From the NCBI GenBank assembly GCA_017163975.1, contig JAFFSR010000249.1, forward strand, positions 1,970,001 to 2,034,000: a stretch of 64,000 nucleotides of DNA, written 5' to 3'. The notes below the pieces were generated by a model that worked only from the letters and a program-made list of their open reading frames with translations, did no database searches and was not told the DNA's origin. The stretch comes from Anastatus disparis (Eukaryota > Arthropoda > Insecta > Hymenoptera > Eupelmidae). Of this stretch, positions 12,141-23,313 are shown piece after piece; within the stretch, counting starts at the first letter, position 1, and every line of letters begins with the position of its first letter. The position numbers were made by a program, and so were the translations under genes.

Positions 12141-13006
12141 GGCAGATTGGCCACATTACTTATATGTATATTTGTGGCGCATATAGCCGACAGAAGGGAG
12201 CATCTAACTACGGGCAAGACGGAAAGCAGACCACACGAGTCAAATAGTTAAAAGCAAAACCCAAAATCGTTGGCGCACACGTGCGAATCTCTAAAGCACC
12301 TATAATGTGCACTGATATAGCTAGCGAGCAGCTTGACTCGAGTAGCTGAGCTTGGGTCCGTTTAGGATCGTTTGTCTCTCTCTTGCGGCGCGCGCAGCGT
12401 ACAGCAAGAGAGATGAAGCTGAGCATAGACAAGAAGGAATGCATTGAATCATTCCTTCTGTCGCCGGCGTCCAGTAAAGAGCGTTACGACTTGCGATATT
12501 GCGTAATACTTTTCTGGTTGTGTGTTACAATTATCGTAGTTAGTGTGAGCGAGAATAGATAAATTCACTATTCTCTAAGTTATTTTATGGTGCTTAAAAT
12601 TGTTGCGAGTGCACGATTGCGAATTAATATAATATCACGACTGCTAAATAAAATAATATAATTTCTTTCTGTCTTTTACGAAATGTGCGCTGAGCGATCG
12701 CGTGCGCGTTCTATTGCATATATTCCCTTCGTGCTTTTCTAATTCTTTCTTTTCTATGTTTTTATTGTTCGTGTCCCTTTCAGCTTACGTTTTTGTTAAT
12801 ATTTGCTTTTCGTCGTGCTGATAGTTATTTAATTAGTGCAAGCGGCGTCGCGTACGCTATACGCGGCTGGCATCCATTTTGAGCGAGCGTACCATTACTG
12901 TACAAATTTCTTAAATAAAGTTTCTCTTTTTTTTTGTTACTTAATTAATTACCGCTTATATATTTTTATAAATTTAGTGCAACCTCCTGATCCCCAAGGT
13001 TGTCAC
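12141..13006. mobile_element. 866 bp insertion in the helicase, probable solo LTR
   Basis: ACAT lies on both sides (12137-12140 and 13007-13010). Removing the segment with one ACAT joins REANV to TNVIIW in frame. There is no terminal inverted repeat. A shift of two bases gives ends TG...CA with a nearly matching 4 bp flank (AACA/CACA), the pattern of a retroviral-type LTR. AATAAA at about 12914-12919 could be a polyadenylation signal. GC content is higher than its surroundings. A BEL/Pao or other LTR family is a guess. Confidence 0.6.
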
Positions 13007-13010
13007 ACAT

Positions 13011-13730
13011 TTGCTTCTCTTAATTTTTTCTTATCTGAATCAAATTTTAAAAATGCACTTTCAATGTTATTTGAATCTAACGGTAATCTAAAAGTTCGGT
13101 AACTGGTTAACCCTTTTGGTAATAAAATTGAAGCAATACCTGTCCAAGCCATTGATAAGAATTTTTTTCTATTATTATAAAATAATATACCAATGTTTTA
13201 TATAAAAATGTTTTTCCAGAACCTCCTAGTCCATCTATGAAAAAAGTTTTATGATTATTATTTATTATTTGTTATTTGATCGTTATTCGATTGTTTATAC
13301 ATTTTATCAAATTTTTTTTTACTAAAAATTATAATTTCATCATTAATTTCTTCGTTTTCCTCGATAGAGTTTTCATTTGGTTCAGGTAAACAAAAATTTT
13401 CACATGACATTTCTTCTGAATTTAATATTTGATTGATATGGGATAAAGCTTTGTTTTCTTTATTTTCTTTAAAATCTTCTATAAAAAATTTTTTATATTC
13501 TTCCCAAATAATGTTACCTCAAATATTTTCACGTAATAAAAAACATGCAAGAAATTTTCGTAATTGTACTGGTAACATAACATGGCATGCTTCTTCAAAA
13601 ATATAATAAATTTGTTTTTCGTGTTCTATTAAATTCATTGCAAGAGCAGTTTCTTTATAAGTATTATAAGTTACATTTATGTAAGCTCGTAAATTTTTAA
13701 AAGATGCTGGACCTTTTACCCTGTTTCATA
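13011..13730 (-). pseudogene. Helitron helicase, Walker A region
   Basis: The minus strand reads ACHVMLPVQLRKFLACF, then after a stop IWEEYKKFF, an acidic linker, and KTFFIDGLGGSGKTFLY, whose GLGGSGKT (13211-13234) is the Walker A motif. AWTGIASILLPKGLTSYRTF follows, leading to REANV at the LTR-like insertion. Stops occur after LLRENI and just before the Walker A block, and the region shifts frame near 13190. It connects directly with the piece above 13731. Confidence 0.8.
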
Positions 13731-14197
13731 TTAATTTTTAAAAAAATGTTCACCATCTTTTGGTGATACTACATTTAATCTACCAATGGCCATATTTTTT
13801 CTAAGTTTTGATCTTTTAATCCAAAATTTAGTTTTAAAATTAAAAATATAATATTGTGGGATATTAACATATTTAATTTTTTTAGCAAAATCATCTTTTT
13901 TATTCAATTTAAACCATGCGGTCAATGTTGTTTCATATTTGTTTAATGCTGAATGTATATCATTTTTATCAAAAATTATTTTTTGTTGATTTTTTGTATG
14001 GATATTTAATCTTATTACTGTATGACTTCTACCACATAGTGAAAATTCTTGTAACCTCCATGCGGCCTCCATTGGACTTAAATATCTTTCATCTATGTAT
14101 TGAGTTATTTCATCATAAACATCATCTTTATTATTTTCTTCAATTTTATCTTGTTTCATTTTACAGTAAGCTTCATCTACACCTTTATAAATATAAT
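13731..14197 (-). pseudogene. Helitron protein segment between Rep and helicase
   Basis: YKGVDEAY at the upstream end is followed by YDEITQYIDERYLSPMEAAW, LCGRSHTVIRLNIH, TTLTAWFKLNKKDD and GRLNVVSPKDGEHFF. These are blocks typical of the region between the Rep endonuclease and the helicase in Helitrons. The first methionine, at 14159, is internal. The HUH motif and the rest of Rep are not found before the 5' end at 14559, so the N-terminus has been lost, apparently by deletion. Confidence 0.8.
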
Positions 14198-14279
14198 TAT
14201 ATCAACAATCTATAATATTGTTAACAATGTATTAAATATATATTCCATTATATAGCTAATAATTTTATGAAGAGTGTAT

Positions 14280-14405
14280 TATGGGCATGAGGGGTTATGA
14301 GGGGTGACTTGTGGAGCGAGAGGGTGATTTATGGAGTGAGGGGTGACTTGTGGAGCTAGGAGATGACTTGTGGAGCGAGGGGTGACTTGGGTAGCGAGGG
14401 ATGTC
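14280..14405. repeat. G-rich minisatellite in the Helitron 5' region
   Basis: The unit GGGTGACTTGTGGAGCGAG recurs about five times with variation. Confidence 0.75.
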
Positions 14406-14597
14406 TTTTTTTTTCAAAAAAGATCATTTCTAGACAGATTTTTACGTTATTTTGAGGGGTGGATTGTGATGTTTTAAGCATACAAAATAGGGGGAGGAAT
14501 AATGAGGGGTAGGAGAGGAGGTTTTTTTTATATAACTATTATATATATATATATATAGATTTTCAGATTTTTTAACGATTATTTTGCAATTTGAGGG

Positions 14598-14992
14598 GAA
14601 TCCTCATACCGACATAGAGTTCTACCTTATCTACATTTAAATTATGAATTTTAATAAAAATTTAACCGCTCATGACTTAAATTCGTAGGAGAGGCACATT
14701 TTAAACATGCCAAAGAATTTATTGCAACGTTAAAAGACAATATAAGGGTAAAAATAAAGGCGAAAACTGCTACGATTAGCTTTTTAACGTAGTTATGAAT
14801 AATCATATTATGCAGTTTTTGTCTTCATATTTTCACTTTTATTCTGTCTTTTAACGTTGCAATACATTCTTTAGAATGTTAGAAATGTGCCTCTTCTATG
14901 AATTTCAGTCAAAAATAGTTAAATTTTTATTAAAATGCATAATTCAAATGTAGATAAGGTAGATCTCTATGCCGTTATGAGGACATTCCTTA
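14598..14992. repeat. Inverted-repeat element, about 100 bp arms
   Basis: TCTACCTTATCTACATTTAA on the left is mirrored by TTCAAATGTAGATAAGGTAG on the right. AGAGGCACATTT and AACGTTAAAAGACA also match their complements. Non-coding MITE-like element next to the Helitron 5' end. Confidence 0.65.
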
Positions 14993-15224
14993 ACCTTCAA
15001 ATGCTTTTAAACCTGACTTGATAGGGTCAAACGGACCCCGGATTTGAAATCAGCGATCCAAAAAACGAATAAAACACGTGGTCTCATCTAAAGATCAGAG
15101 GACTTTTTTGTGAGGCTGTGTAATGAGCGAATTATATTATTTAATTAAACACCATTTCGGGTGCTTAAATTGCACTTTTTATCGCAAAAGTTTGACATAA
15201 AAAAAAACTTTCAAAAATCAACTC

Positions 15225-15535
15225 ATTGGATTCATGTGATTATCACATAGCTTTTGATACGTGATTTTGAATATAATATGATTATCATGTGATAATCATA
15301 TGATTATCACGTAACTTTGGAAACGTGGGTTTGACAATAATATGATAATCATATGATTATCATATGACTATCACTGCAAAATAGCACATGATTATCATGT
15401 GATAATCATGTGATTATCACTGCAAAATAGCACATGATTATCATGTGATAATCATGTGATTATCACGTGATTATTACATAACTTTCGAATCGTGGTTTTG
15501 AATATGATATGATAATCATGTGATTATCATGTGAG
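15225..15535. repeat. Array of self-complementary ATGATTATCAC words
   Basis: GATTATCACATGATAATC and close variants recur at least ten times in both orientations, so the tract can pair with itself almost everywhere. Units also include GCAAAATAGCACATGATTAT. No spacers of constant size are present, so it is not a CRISPR array. Confidence 0.75.
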
Positions 15536-15572
15536 ATTTTTCAGCAGGGTATATATTGTATTAAATTTTATA

Positions 15573-16527
15573 TCTTACTATTATATAAAAGGACAGCGTT
15601 TGTTTGAATGTTCTCAATTATCTCAAAAACTACTGAACCGATCGTTTTCAAATTTTAAATTTTAATTTTTCATAATGTGACGAGTGTCATAGGCTATATA
15701 AATAATTACTTTTTTAATCAATAATTGCAATAAAATAATTATAGACCTAGATCTTAACGCGTAGGGGATAGGGACTACTTTTTTTCGGCGTTCTGCGGTC
15801 AACATGCTCTATCCTTGCTATTTTCCTTGGTTGCCCAATAGGTGGCGACCGATTTTGTCTTTCACTTTATTAAACTGGTACGGTAGAAATACTTATACAC
15901 CTTTGATATTCCGTAACTTCAACACAATAAATTTTTATTGCATATTCTCTAATCACAGAGCAATATTACCTCGGATTATTTAATGAAATATTTTCCTATT
16001 CCATTAGGCAGAATCAAAAATTAGACAATTTTTTTAACTTTAGACAAAATTTTATATCTTATTCAAGGAAAATTTTTATTCCTCAAATATTTATTGGTTC
16101 ATACATGAGAATTTAACCCTTCATGGTTAATAAAATAATTTTCAAAATAACAAATAATTATGTATGATTTGCGATTTTTTCTAAAAATTTTATTCCAAAT
16201 ATATTAACAAAAAATATAAGATATTTGACCCACTTTCAAATCACGTTAATTTTATTCAAAATACAATTTCTCATAGATTTTTCAAGAAATTTGATGTTTA
16301 GAAAACTTAACCATTTTTATGCAAATAAATTTTTCTTCAACTTTTTTAATCATTAATAATATGATAAAAAAAATTTTTTTCATTCATTAACACAATCGCA
16401 AATAACGTTGATTTCATCATCCTGTAAGAGTACGATTTAATAAATAATAGTTTTTGAGATTCTATTTCTATACCTACCGACTTCTGCCCAACTATTGCGC
16501 GGGCGAAGCCGAGACGGGGGATGCTAG
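15573..16527 (+). mobile_element. Non-autonomous Helitron, 955 bp
   Basis: The 5' end is TCTTACTATTATATAAAAGG preceded by A. The 3' end is GGCGAAGCCGAGACGGGGGA followed by TGCTAG, then T. Inside the 5' end, GTTTGTTTGAATGTTCTCA followed by AACTACTGAACCGAT is the familiar Helitron start region. The GC-rich 3' segment can form the terminal hairpin. No coding capacity. Confidence 0.8.
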
Positions 16528-16659
16528 TAAATTTTATTTATCAAGTATTATGTTAAAGACAACTTAATTTTTCTTTAAATGATAATTGTATTATGATTTT
16601 ATTGTTATATAAACAAGATTTTTTCACTTGTGATAATAAAAATCATTCTTGTTTTTAGC

Positions 16660-16872
16660 AACAGATGCCAACAGCACAGCAAAATAATATGGAACAACCA
16701 GGAAAAATACTACGATCAGAAGGTATATTGAAAAGCTGTCAGCTGTGTTTGATATATCAAATTTGTTATATAAATATATTGTTATTGAATGTAGTCAAAA
16801 GAATTATTTATTTTTTTGAATATGTAATAATTTTGCAGAGATATCAATTCAAATTATATCACAATGCAAAAA
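16660..16872 (+). other. Two candidate small exons, weak
   Basis: TTTTTAG at about 16659 could be an acceptor followed by QQMPTAQQNNMEQPGKILRS. A GTATAT donor follows near 16722, then an acceptor TTTTGCAG near 16839. Joining keeps a frame that ends KKKLDE and a stop. No family is recognised and there is no partner gene nearby, so this may be chance. Confidence 0.2.
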
Positions 16873-16904
16873 GAAATTGGACGAATAGAAAAAATATTCA
16901 ATAA

Positions 16905-17448
16905 ATTATTAGCTACTATTATTTTTGAAACCAATAGGATTTATCTTATGACTTTTAATGAAAAAAAGATTTCACTTTAATGATTTGTATAGAAAATTTG
17001 TGATAAGGTTAAGGTGTCATGCATGCATATTAAGTCTCCTTCAATATTAAAAACTAATATGGTTATCTTATTCTGAGATATTGAAGAAAAACAAGCATAG
17101 AATTAATCACTTTTAATTCAGCTGTAATCATGAGTACATAAATTTTTTTATATAGCACTCCCATTGACTCATTGTAATTAAAAATCAGCAATACTTATAA
17201 AACATTAACAAATTCTAAATAAGTCAGCATCTGTAATTAAATATAAACTTGTATTATTTATTCAATTGAGTTTTTTTTTACTTATACTTGTTTTGAAAAA
17301 CAATAATGAATTACAAAAGTTTTATAATTTTATGCGCAAGTTTAAATTCAAATTTCTACAAATTTTTTTGCGCATAGAATCATTTCCAATAACTTGAAAA
17401 AACTTTTAATTTAGTTATTTAGAAGTTATAAACAACATGTAACGTACA
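16905..17448. other. AT-rich gene-free tract
   Basis: No frame, RNA gene or repeat structure is supported. Confidence 0.5.
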
Positions 17449-18391
17449 CTGATTCCATTCAGATTCATGCAGGCCGTCATTGATCGAATTTTTTTTTCTC
17501 TTTTAAGTGATAAAAACACCTTCCGATATGTATATGAAGATGAAATTTACCTCATAGAACGCTCAAAAATATATTTTTTCTTCGCTACAACGTGTTTAGT
17601 GTTGTGTGTAAAAATGAAAATTAGAAAATTGAAAATGAACCTCAATTTTCAAATTTCCGTAGCTCCGTCAATTTTTGACTTTTTGGACGTTCTTTTAATG
17701 AAAATGTGCAAAATTCAATCTAGTTTTAAATGCCGTTTTGATTTTTGCGATACGAGTTGATTTCTCTGAGTTTTTCATAAAAAATCGAGAAAAAGCGATT
17801 TTTTTCAAACGCAATTTTCTCAAAAACTATATTTTTTTTTTGTTGAAATTTTTGTTTTTATACATAAAAATATTAACTTGCAAAAAGTGAATCGTCGTCA
17901 TCTAGCGGTGGCATATGTCACTCCCTACAAAGTAAATTTAAATCGTGGGTGCAAAATTCAAACTGAATAAAAAATTTTAGTTATAAACAAAAAAAATTCT
18001 ATTTCTATAAACTCAAAATCATTTTAACTTTGGTTCTAATTGATAAAAAAATTTGATATAGGGTTTATTTTAAAGATTTTTGTTAATAAATTTATAATTC
18101 AATAAATAAAAGTGTAAACGAATTGTAAAAAAATGTAATAGTTGGAACAATGGCATGATGCGCCATGGTATCAATGCTTTAAAATGGAAAACAAAAAAAA
18201 CGTTTAAAAATCTGTTTTAAAAAAATAAGGCAAAATGGCATATCCTCACCTATCCTAAAAGTTAGTATTTTTTATGTATAAAAACATAAAAATTTTAACA
18301 TAAAAAAAAATAGTTTTTAAGGAAATTGCGTTTGAAAAAAATCGCTTTTTTTTAGGTTTTCATGAATAACTCATAAAGATCAACTCATACT
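17449..18391. mobile_element. Deleted, truncated copy of the long-TIR transposon
   Basis: CTGATTCCATTCAGATTCAT and GCAGGCCGTCATTGATCGAA match the end of the 6050-8574 element. The left arm runs to about 17880. A mirrored arm returns from about 18010 to 18391, but the outer 300 bp of that arm is missing. The transposase is entirely absent, leaving a non-autonomous remnant. The first bases of the TIR are changed, and no target duplication is visible. Confidence 0.7.
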
Positions 18392-18516
18392 GTTATTTTG
18401 TTTTAAAAAGTTGGTGACCGGTTTCATATTTGGTTTAGTCTATAATTAGTCCTCTTATATGATACATACTAGAGTACTTCTTTTCAAACTATAGAACTCA
18501 ATATTATCTTATATAA

Positions 18517-19664
18517 TACGTGAGTGATTCTACGAAACCTTTAACTTTTTAGGGAACTCTAGAGTGCTGAAATACAAACACTATAGCTCAGCTTCTTGAA
18601 GAGGCACACGAACATAACACGATTTAAATTAATGGTTTTAAGGTAGATCATCCGCTAGCTATAGTTTGTTGTTCATAAAAATTAAAAGTTGAAAGAATTC
18701 TTCAATATTTTGAAAATAATTAATTTGTAGCAAGAAAAAAATCCCCGTAAATTTTCAAGTAGCCATAACGATTTATTTTTTTATATGTGCTTACTCAAAG
18801 TTTGCGTGTTTTGTATCTTATAGTAGTAAAAAGATAAACTTCAAGTGAGCATAAATAATAAAATCAATCGTTAAGGCTAGCTGAAAATTAACGGGGATTT
18901 TTTTCTTGGTATAAATTAATTATTTTCAAAATATTGAAGAATTCTTTTAACTTTTAATTTTTATGAACAATAAACTATAGCTAGCGGATGATCCACTTTA
19001 AAGCCAAGAAATACATCCTGGTATTTTTGTGAGAGCACATAAAAAGTTATTCTGAATATTTTGTAAAATTATCGAAACAAGGGGCCATTATATTATATAA
19101 AAATGCAAAATTTTCGAAGTTTTATAGAAATATTTAATTTAGTATATTGGATAATAAAAAAAAATCATAAGAAATTATTTTTTGACTTCATTACAAAAAA
19201 TTTGAGCCGTGATAAACTTATGTGCTTGATGAAAACATTGACCTATCTTAAATTTTACTAAAAAAGAACTACATATCTTCTGCAGGCTGCTACTCAACTT
19301 TTTGAGTAGGCACACAAGTTTGACTCGGCTCAAATTCTTCGTAATGAAGTCAAAAAATAATTTCTTATGATTTTTTTTGATCATCCAATATATTAAATTA
19401 AATATTTCTGTAAATCTTCGAAAATTTTAAATTTTTATATGATTTACGTGAAATGGCCCCTTGTTTCGATAATTTTACAAAATATTCAGAATAACTTTTT
19501 ATGAGCTCTCACAAAAATACCAGGATATATTTCTTGGCTTTAAAACCATTAATTTGAATCGTGTTATGTTCGTGTGCCTCTTCAAGAAGCTGAGCTACAG
19601 TGTTTCTAATTCAGCACTCTAGAGTTCCCTAAAAAGTTAAAGGTTTCGTAGAATCACTCACGTA
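18517..19664. repeat. 1.1 kb palindromic element with another MITE inside one arm
   Basis: TACGTGAGTGATTCTACGAA on the left mirrors TTCGTAGAATCACTCACGTA on the right. The arms continue through GGGAACTCTAGAGTGCTG and GAGGCACACGAACATAACAC. The left arm is interrupted by the element at 18642-18997. A central stem continues with CAAGGGGCCAT/ATGGCCCCTTG and TTTGACTTCATTAC/GTAATGAAGTCAAA. Confidence 0.75.
18642..18997. mobile_element. 356 bp palindromic MITE with TTAA duplication
   Basis: TTAA flanks both sides (18638-18641 and 18998-19001). The ends GGTAGATCATCCGCTAGCTA and TAGCTAGCGGATGATCCACT are inverted repeats, and the arms pair along most of the length. The opposite arm of the host palindrome shows the empty site GGTTTTAAAGCC. 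TTAA duplication suggests a piggyBac- or Kolobok-type transposase acted in trans. Confidence 0.8.
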
Positions 19665-19689
19665 AGAAAATAGGGGTGAAAATGAGTTC

Positions 19690-19930
19690 TGATTTTTTTA
19701 TCTTGGAGACTTGATTCGTTTGACACGTTTTCATTTTGATTTTTGATTGGTAATAGTAAAAGACACATCCATAAGATTTTTCTTAAAAATAAAAGTTAGG
19801 GAACCACCTGCAGCATAAGACAAAGGGGGTAGAAATCAGCTCTGACTTGGAGTCTTCCAGATAATAAATCAGAACAGATTTTCACCCCCTTTGTCTTACG
19901 CTGGAGGTGGTTTCCTGCCTTTTTTTACCA
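19690..19930. repeat. Dispersed repeat, first copy
   Basis: Blocks such as CCCCTTTGTCTTA and GATTTTTGATTGGTAATAG also occur at 33480-33930 and 39080-39245. Here a short inverted pair brackets the TCAGCTCTGACT word. Non-coding. Confidence 0.5.
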
Positions 19931-20341
19931 CGAAAAATTTCATGGGTCAGGGAGACTAAGGCTATTTGTCAGTAAGGGTATATAGGCAAATCGTAAATAA
20001 GTTTACCAATAAAAGTCGTAGCGGAGCGGTGCTTAGACCTTAAGGAGGTACCTTCGCTTTAGTATTACAAAACTGATTTGGTCTAAACTATGCAAAATTG
20101 TTTGTTTTTATGTCTAAAATGCACATATAAAATTTCAAGAAGATTCGTTATCTCGTTAAGGGCACAAAACACCTTTTCCCCCTGCTAGCAAAAAACAAAT
20201 GTATTAATTAGATTTAATCAAATTCTTTGTAAATGAAAATAATATTTAACAGTAGACTAAAATACCTTTATTTTAAGCTTTTATAGGCTCATTTTGCTTT
20301 AGCTATAGTCCCATAATCATTCGATGAACTCTTGTCCTTAT

Positions 20342-20930
20342 AATGGCTCCACCGTAAGATTTGACCTGAACCGCTGGATGGATCTGACTTTTCCAAACTG
20401 ATTTAACTTCAGTATTAGCATCATTCTCGCGTGAATGAGGAAATTCCTAAGAAAATAAAAAATTTTTTAGTTTTCAACAAAAAATATTAATTTATTAAAT
20501 GAAGCGTGTAGCTGCAAAGGTGGCTATCTCCATTTTTTCCAAATTCATTTTTATTGCATTTTCGTATACAGAACATTAAAATTTATCATGAAAAAATCAT
20601 ATGGGACCAAAATATAGGTATAGTCTTTTTTTATGAAATGAAAAAAATATGGTGTATTGCAAAATACACTGACTTTTAAGTATGAGTACAGCAGAAAATG
20701 TCATTTCTTGAAAGAAATTTTTTTGGAGATTACTTTTGCAGCTATACGCTTCAAATGAATTTTAATTTTTTTACCTTATTTTTGGATTTTTTAACAACTT
20801 CTAGTCATTCAATTTCAAAACCCTCCATTCACGCGAGAATAATGCTAATACTGAAGTTAAATCAATTTGGAAAAGTCAGATCCATCCAGCGGTTCAGCTC
20901 AAATCTTACGGGGCAGCACCTAAAATTTTT
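20342..20930. repeat. Inverted repeat inside the 4 kb transposon
   Basis: CCGCTGGATGGATCTGACTT on the left mirrors AAGTCAGATCCATCCAGCGG on the right, continuing through AACTTCAGTATTAGCAT and the TCTCGCGTGAATG word. The arms are about 180 bp with mismatches. Confidence 0.7.
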
Positions 20931-21459
20931 AAAATTCACTATTCGAGAAAAATAGCTTTAAAGTTTTGAATTATTATATCTTCAAATTATTAATGCTATA
21001 CTTATCTTTTATAGAATAATTTTTTCCTGGTATCTCTTATTTATATTAGCCTTCAATATAAAAAAGAGATACTAGGCAAAAGAACTTTGTTATTCGACTC
21101 GATCAAGCTGGAATGCAAAAAGATATGTTATTAAAATAATCAATAAAAATAATCTTTCTTATTATAAGATATTTTGTCAGTACTCACCCTTATTCACCAA
21201 TGAAACTATGTATTTGTTGTAAGAATCAACAAATACATAATTACTTGTTACTCTGATGGTTGTTAGAATCACTCGTACTAACCTTGAATCAGCTGGAAAC
21301 TAAGAAATAATATTTAATATAGAGTAATCATTTTATATTTTATAATTCAAATTCAAAATTAAGAAATAAAATCTAGATTTAAAATTTATATTTTGATTAA
21401 TATTAATATTTATAAATAGAATTTATATCTAAATATGTAATAATAATTAGAATTATACA

Positions 21460-22300
21460 CTTACAAGAATTTCATATGCACCCGGTGTACAGTAATCCAT
21501 TACACCTATTCGTACTTTTCTTTTCAGAGTATGTGCTTCTTTCAAATGAGACTAACTTAATCACTCTACATTGAATTATCTTCTATCATTCAAAGTCCTG
21601 ATCCACTCGACAGATACATTTCCAAGTTCGATATTCAATTTCTCCAACATCTTGAGAAAGTTATATCAAGATCAGCACTATTTAGGGAAGTCAATTTAAG
21701 TTATTTTTTAACAGCTTTAGATGTATAACCTTTTGCCACTTGTTCGTATACTTCTGTTATTTAACAACTTATAGCACTGAACTCTGATTGGGCAACTGGC
21801 TTTGATAAACCTATTAAACTACAAAAACTAGACAAGCTTGCAAGTCCATGACCAAGTACACGAACAGCAAGAACATTATATCTGTTAACTTTATACGTAT
21901 TGTCCATAGCACTTTCTCTCTTGTTAGAGTTTACAGTTGCTTATTTATCACAAAAATCACAAATCATATTAATTTTGAATCCTTATCCTCCAAAAGAGGT
22001 TTCAATAAATTTCATCTTATGATGGCACACACTGCAACACAATTTTTCCAACATAGAAGATAGAACGTTGGTATCAACATTTCTATCATTTGCCCTGGAA
22101 CTTGAAAATTCTATTCTTTTCAGTTTAGAAAAAGAAGTAGAGAGTCTACTTCTCTTAGCTTTAGAAGAATTTTTTTCACTTTTACTAAGAAATTTCCTTA
22201 GCCTCTTTTTAGATCTTTCTGTAGATCGTTTTCTATCTTGATGTTGGTTATGAAATCTGCCTCTGGTATCTCTTTCATTATTTTACATTTTTGAGGTTTG
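21460..22300 (-). pseudogene. Decayed Mutator-like/Kolobok-like transposase
   Basis: On the minus strand, shifting frames give a basic start (RDTRGRFHNQHQDRK), then CCSVCHHKMKFIETSFGG, MICDFCDK, VRVLGHGLASLSSFCSLIG with LSKPVAQSEF, and finally HLKEAHTLKRKV with VMDYCTPGAYEIL. The pattern of paired CxxC motifs followed by a G-x-G-x-x-x-L-x-x-F-C block resembles the Mutator-like transposase domain found in many animal genomes. Several stops and frame changes interrupt it, so no protein could be made. It lies within the TTAA-flanked 4 kb element, consistent with being its transposase. The family call rests on by-eye recognition. Confidence 0.5.
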
Positions 22301-22934
22301 TATTCTTAATGTCAATTTAAGCTTTTTACACTTCAAATACACTTTCTATTAAGATAAAAGTAGAATTTCAGGCGCACATAAAAAAATATAAAATAACTCG
22401 AGAACGTGTAATTTATTAAAAATTAATAATTTTACGTAAATTAAACCACAAAACCTACTAATAATTTTTTAAATGCACTTTAAGTAAACAAACTCACTGC
22501 AAACTGACCAAACAAATAGCTGAGACTGACTGTCATGTAGCAAAATGATACGAGCAGAAAGCGCGAACGCGCGAAATTCAAATTGATAAAAAATTACACG
22601 AATAGCTATGTGCCACTTGTTTCCTTACAAAATCAAAACGGAATAAAATATGGATGTAAAACTTTTCAGAACTTAAATCAAGATAAATATTTTGTTAAAA
22701 TTAAAAAAATAAACTCTTTTTTTTCAATTAAACCTAAAAAAAATCAATGAAAATTAAAAAAATTATATTTAAAATAATTCTTAACATTTTTTTAATTTGT
22801 AAAAATTATATCATTATAGACTTAATAAATAAAAACAAAATTAAATCTCTTAAAAAAAACTTTTTGGAGATTAATTTATGATTTATGAATTATTGAATCA
22901 AGTAATAAAAAAATAAGTTCTCATAGTGTTTTAA

Positions 22935-23313
22935 GAGGAGGTCGAGTATATCTGTCCTTTTCTAATCAAAAAATTGATTTTTTCACAAAAATAAATAATT
23001 GTAGCAAAAAATAAGAAGAAAGCCCCATCCCGTATAATAAAAGGAAGATTTTCTTTTATAAGGAAAAATTATTTTTATCGCTTCGTTTTTAAGAAAACCT
23101 TGAAAAACTGAATCGTCCATCCTAACCTTTATTTTTAAGTTTTTCAAGGTTTTCTTCAAAACGAATCGATAAAAATAATTTTTCCTCATCAAAGAAAATC
23201 TTCCTTTTTATTATACGAGATGGGGCTATCTCCTTATTTTTTGCTACAATTATTAGTTTTTGCAAAAAAATAAATTCTTTGATTAGAAAAGGATAGAGAT
23301 ATACAACCTGCTC
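22935..23313. mobile_element. 379 bp palindromic MITE, TTAA duplication (family GAGCAGGTC)
   Basis: TTAA is at 22931-22934 and 23314-23317. The arms GAGGAGGTCGAGTATATCTG and CAACCTGCTC close a near full-length palindrome containing CCTTTTCTAATCAAA and CTTGAAAAACTGAATCGTCC. The same family occurs at 37748-38513 and, in parts, at 35826 and 39848. Confidence 0.8.

Larger units (their letters stand above)
4375..14559 (-). mobile_element. Decayed autonomous Helitron with three nested insertions
   Basis: Read on the minus strand, the element begins with TCTATATATA at 14559, preceded by A, and ends in CTAG at 4375, followed by T. A GC-rich hairpin (GGGGGGTACCCC) lies just inside the 3' end. TC...CTAG between A and T with a 3' hairpin is the Helitron signature. 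In between are pieces of a Helitron Rep/helicase protein in the correct order. The Rep endonuclease proper is not seen: coding similarity starts near 14197. Insertions at 6050-8574, 8945-11819 and 12141-13006 split the helicase. Without them the element would be roughly 3.9 kb, shorter than most autonomous Helitrons, in line with loss of the Rep region. Confidence 0.85.

Noticed and set aside
12836..13102. 88-residue plus-strand frame at the LTR-like/Helitron junction
   Set aside because: It crosses an insertion boundary and is antisense to the helicase.
15225..15535. CRISPR-like repetition
   Set aside because: Units are irregular, self-complementary and without spacers of constant length, in a eukaryotic context.
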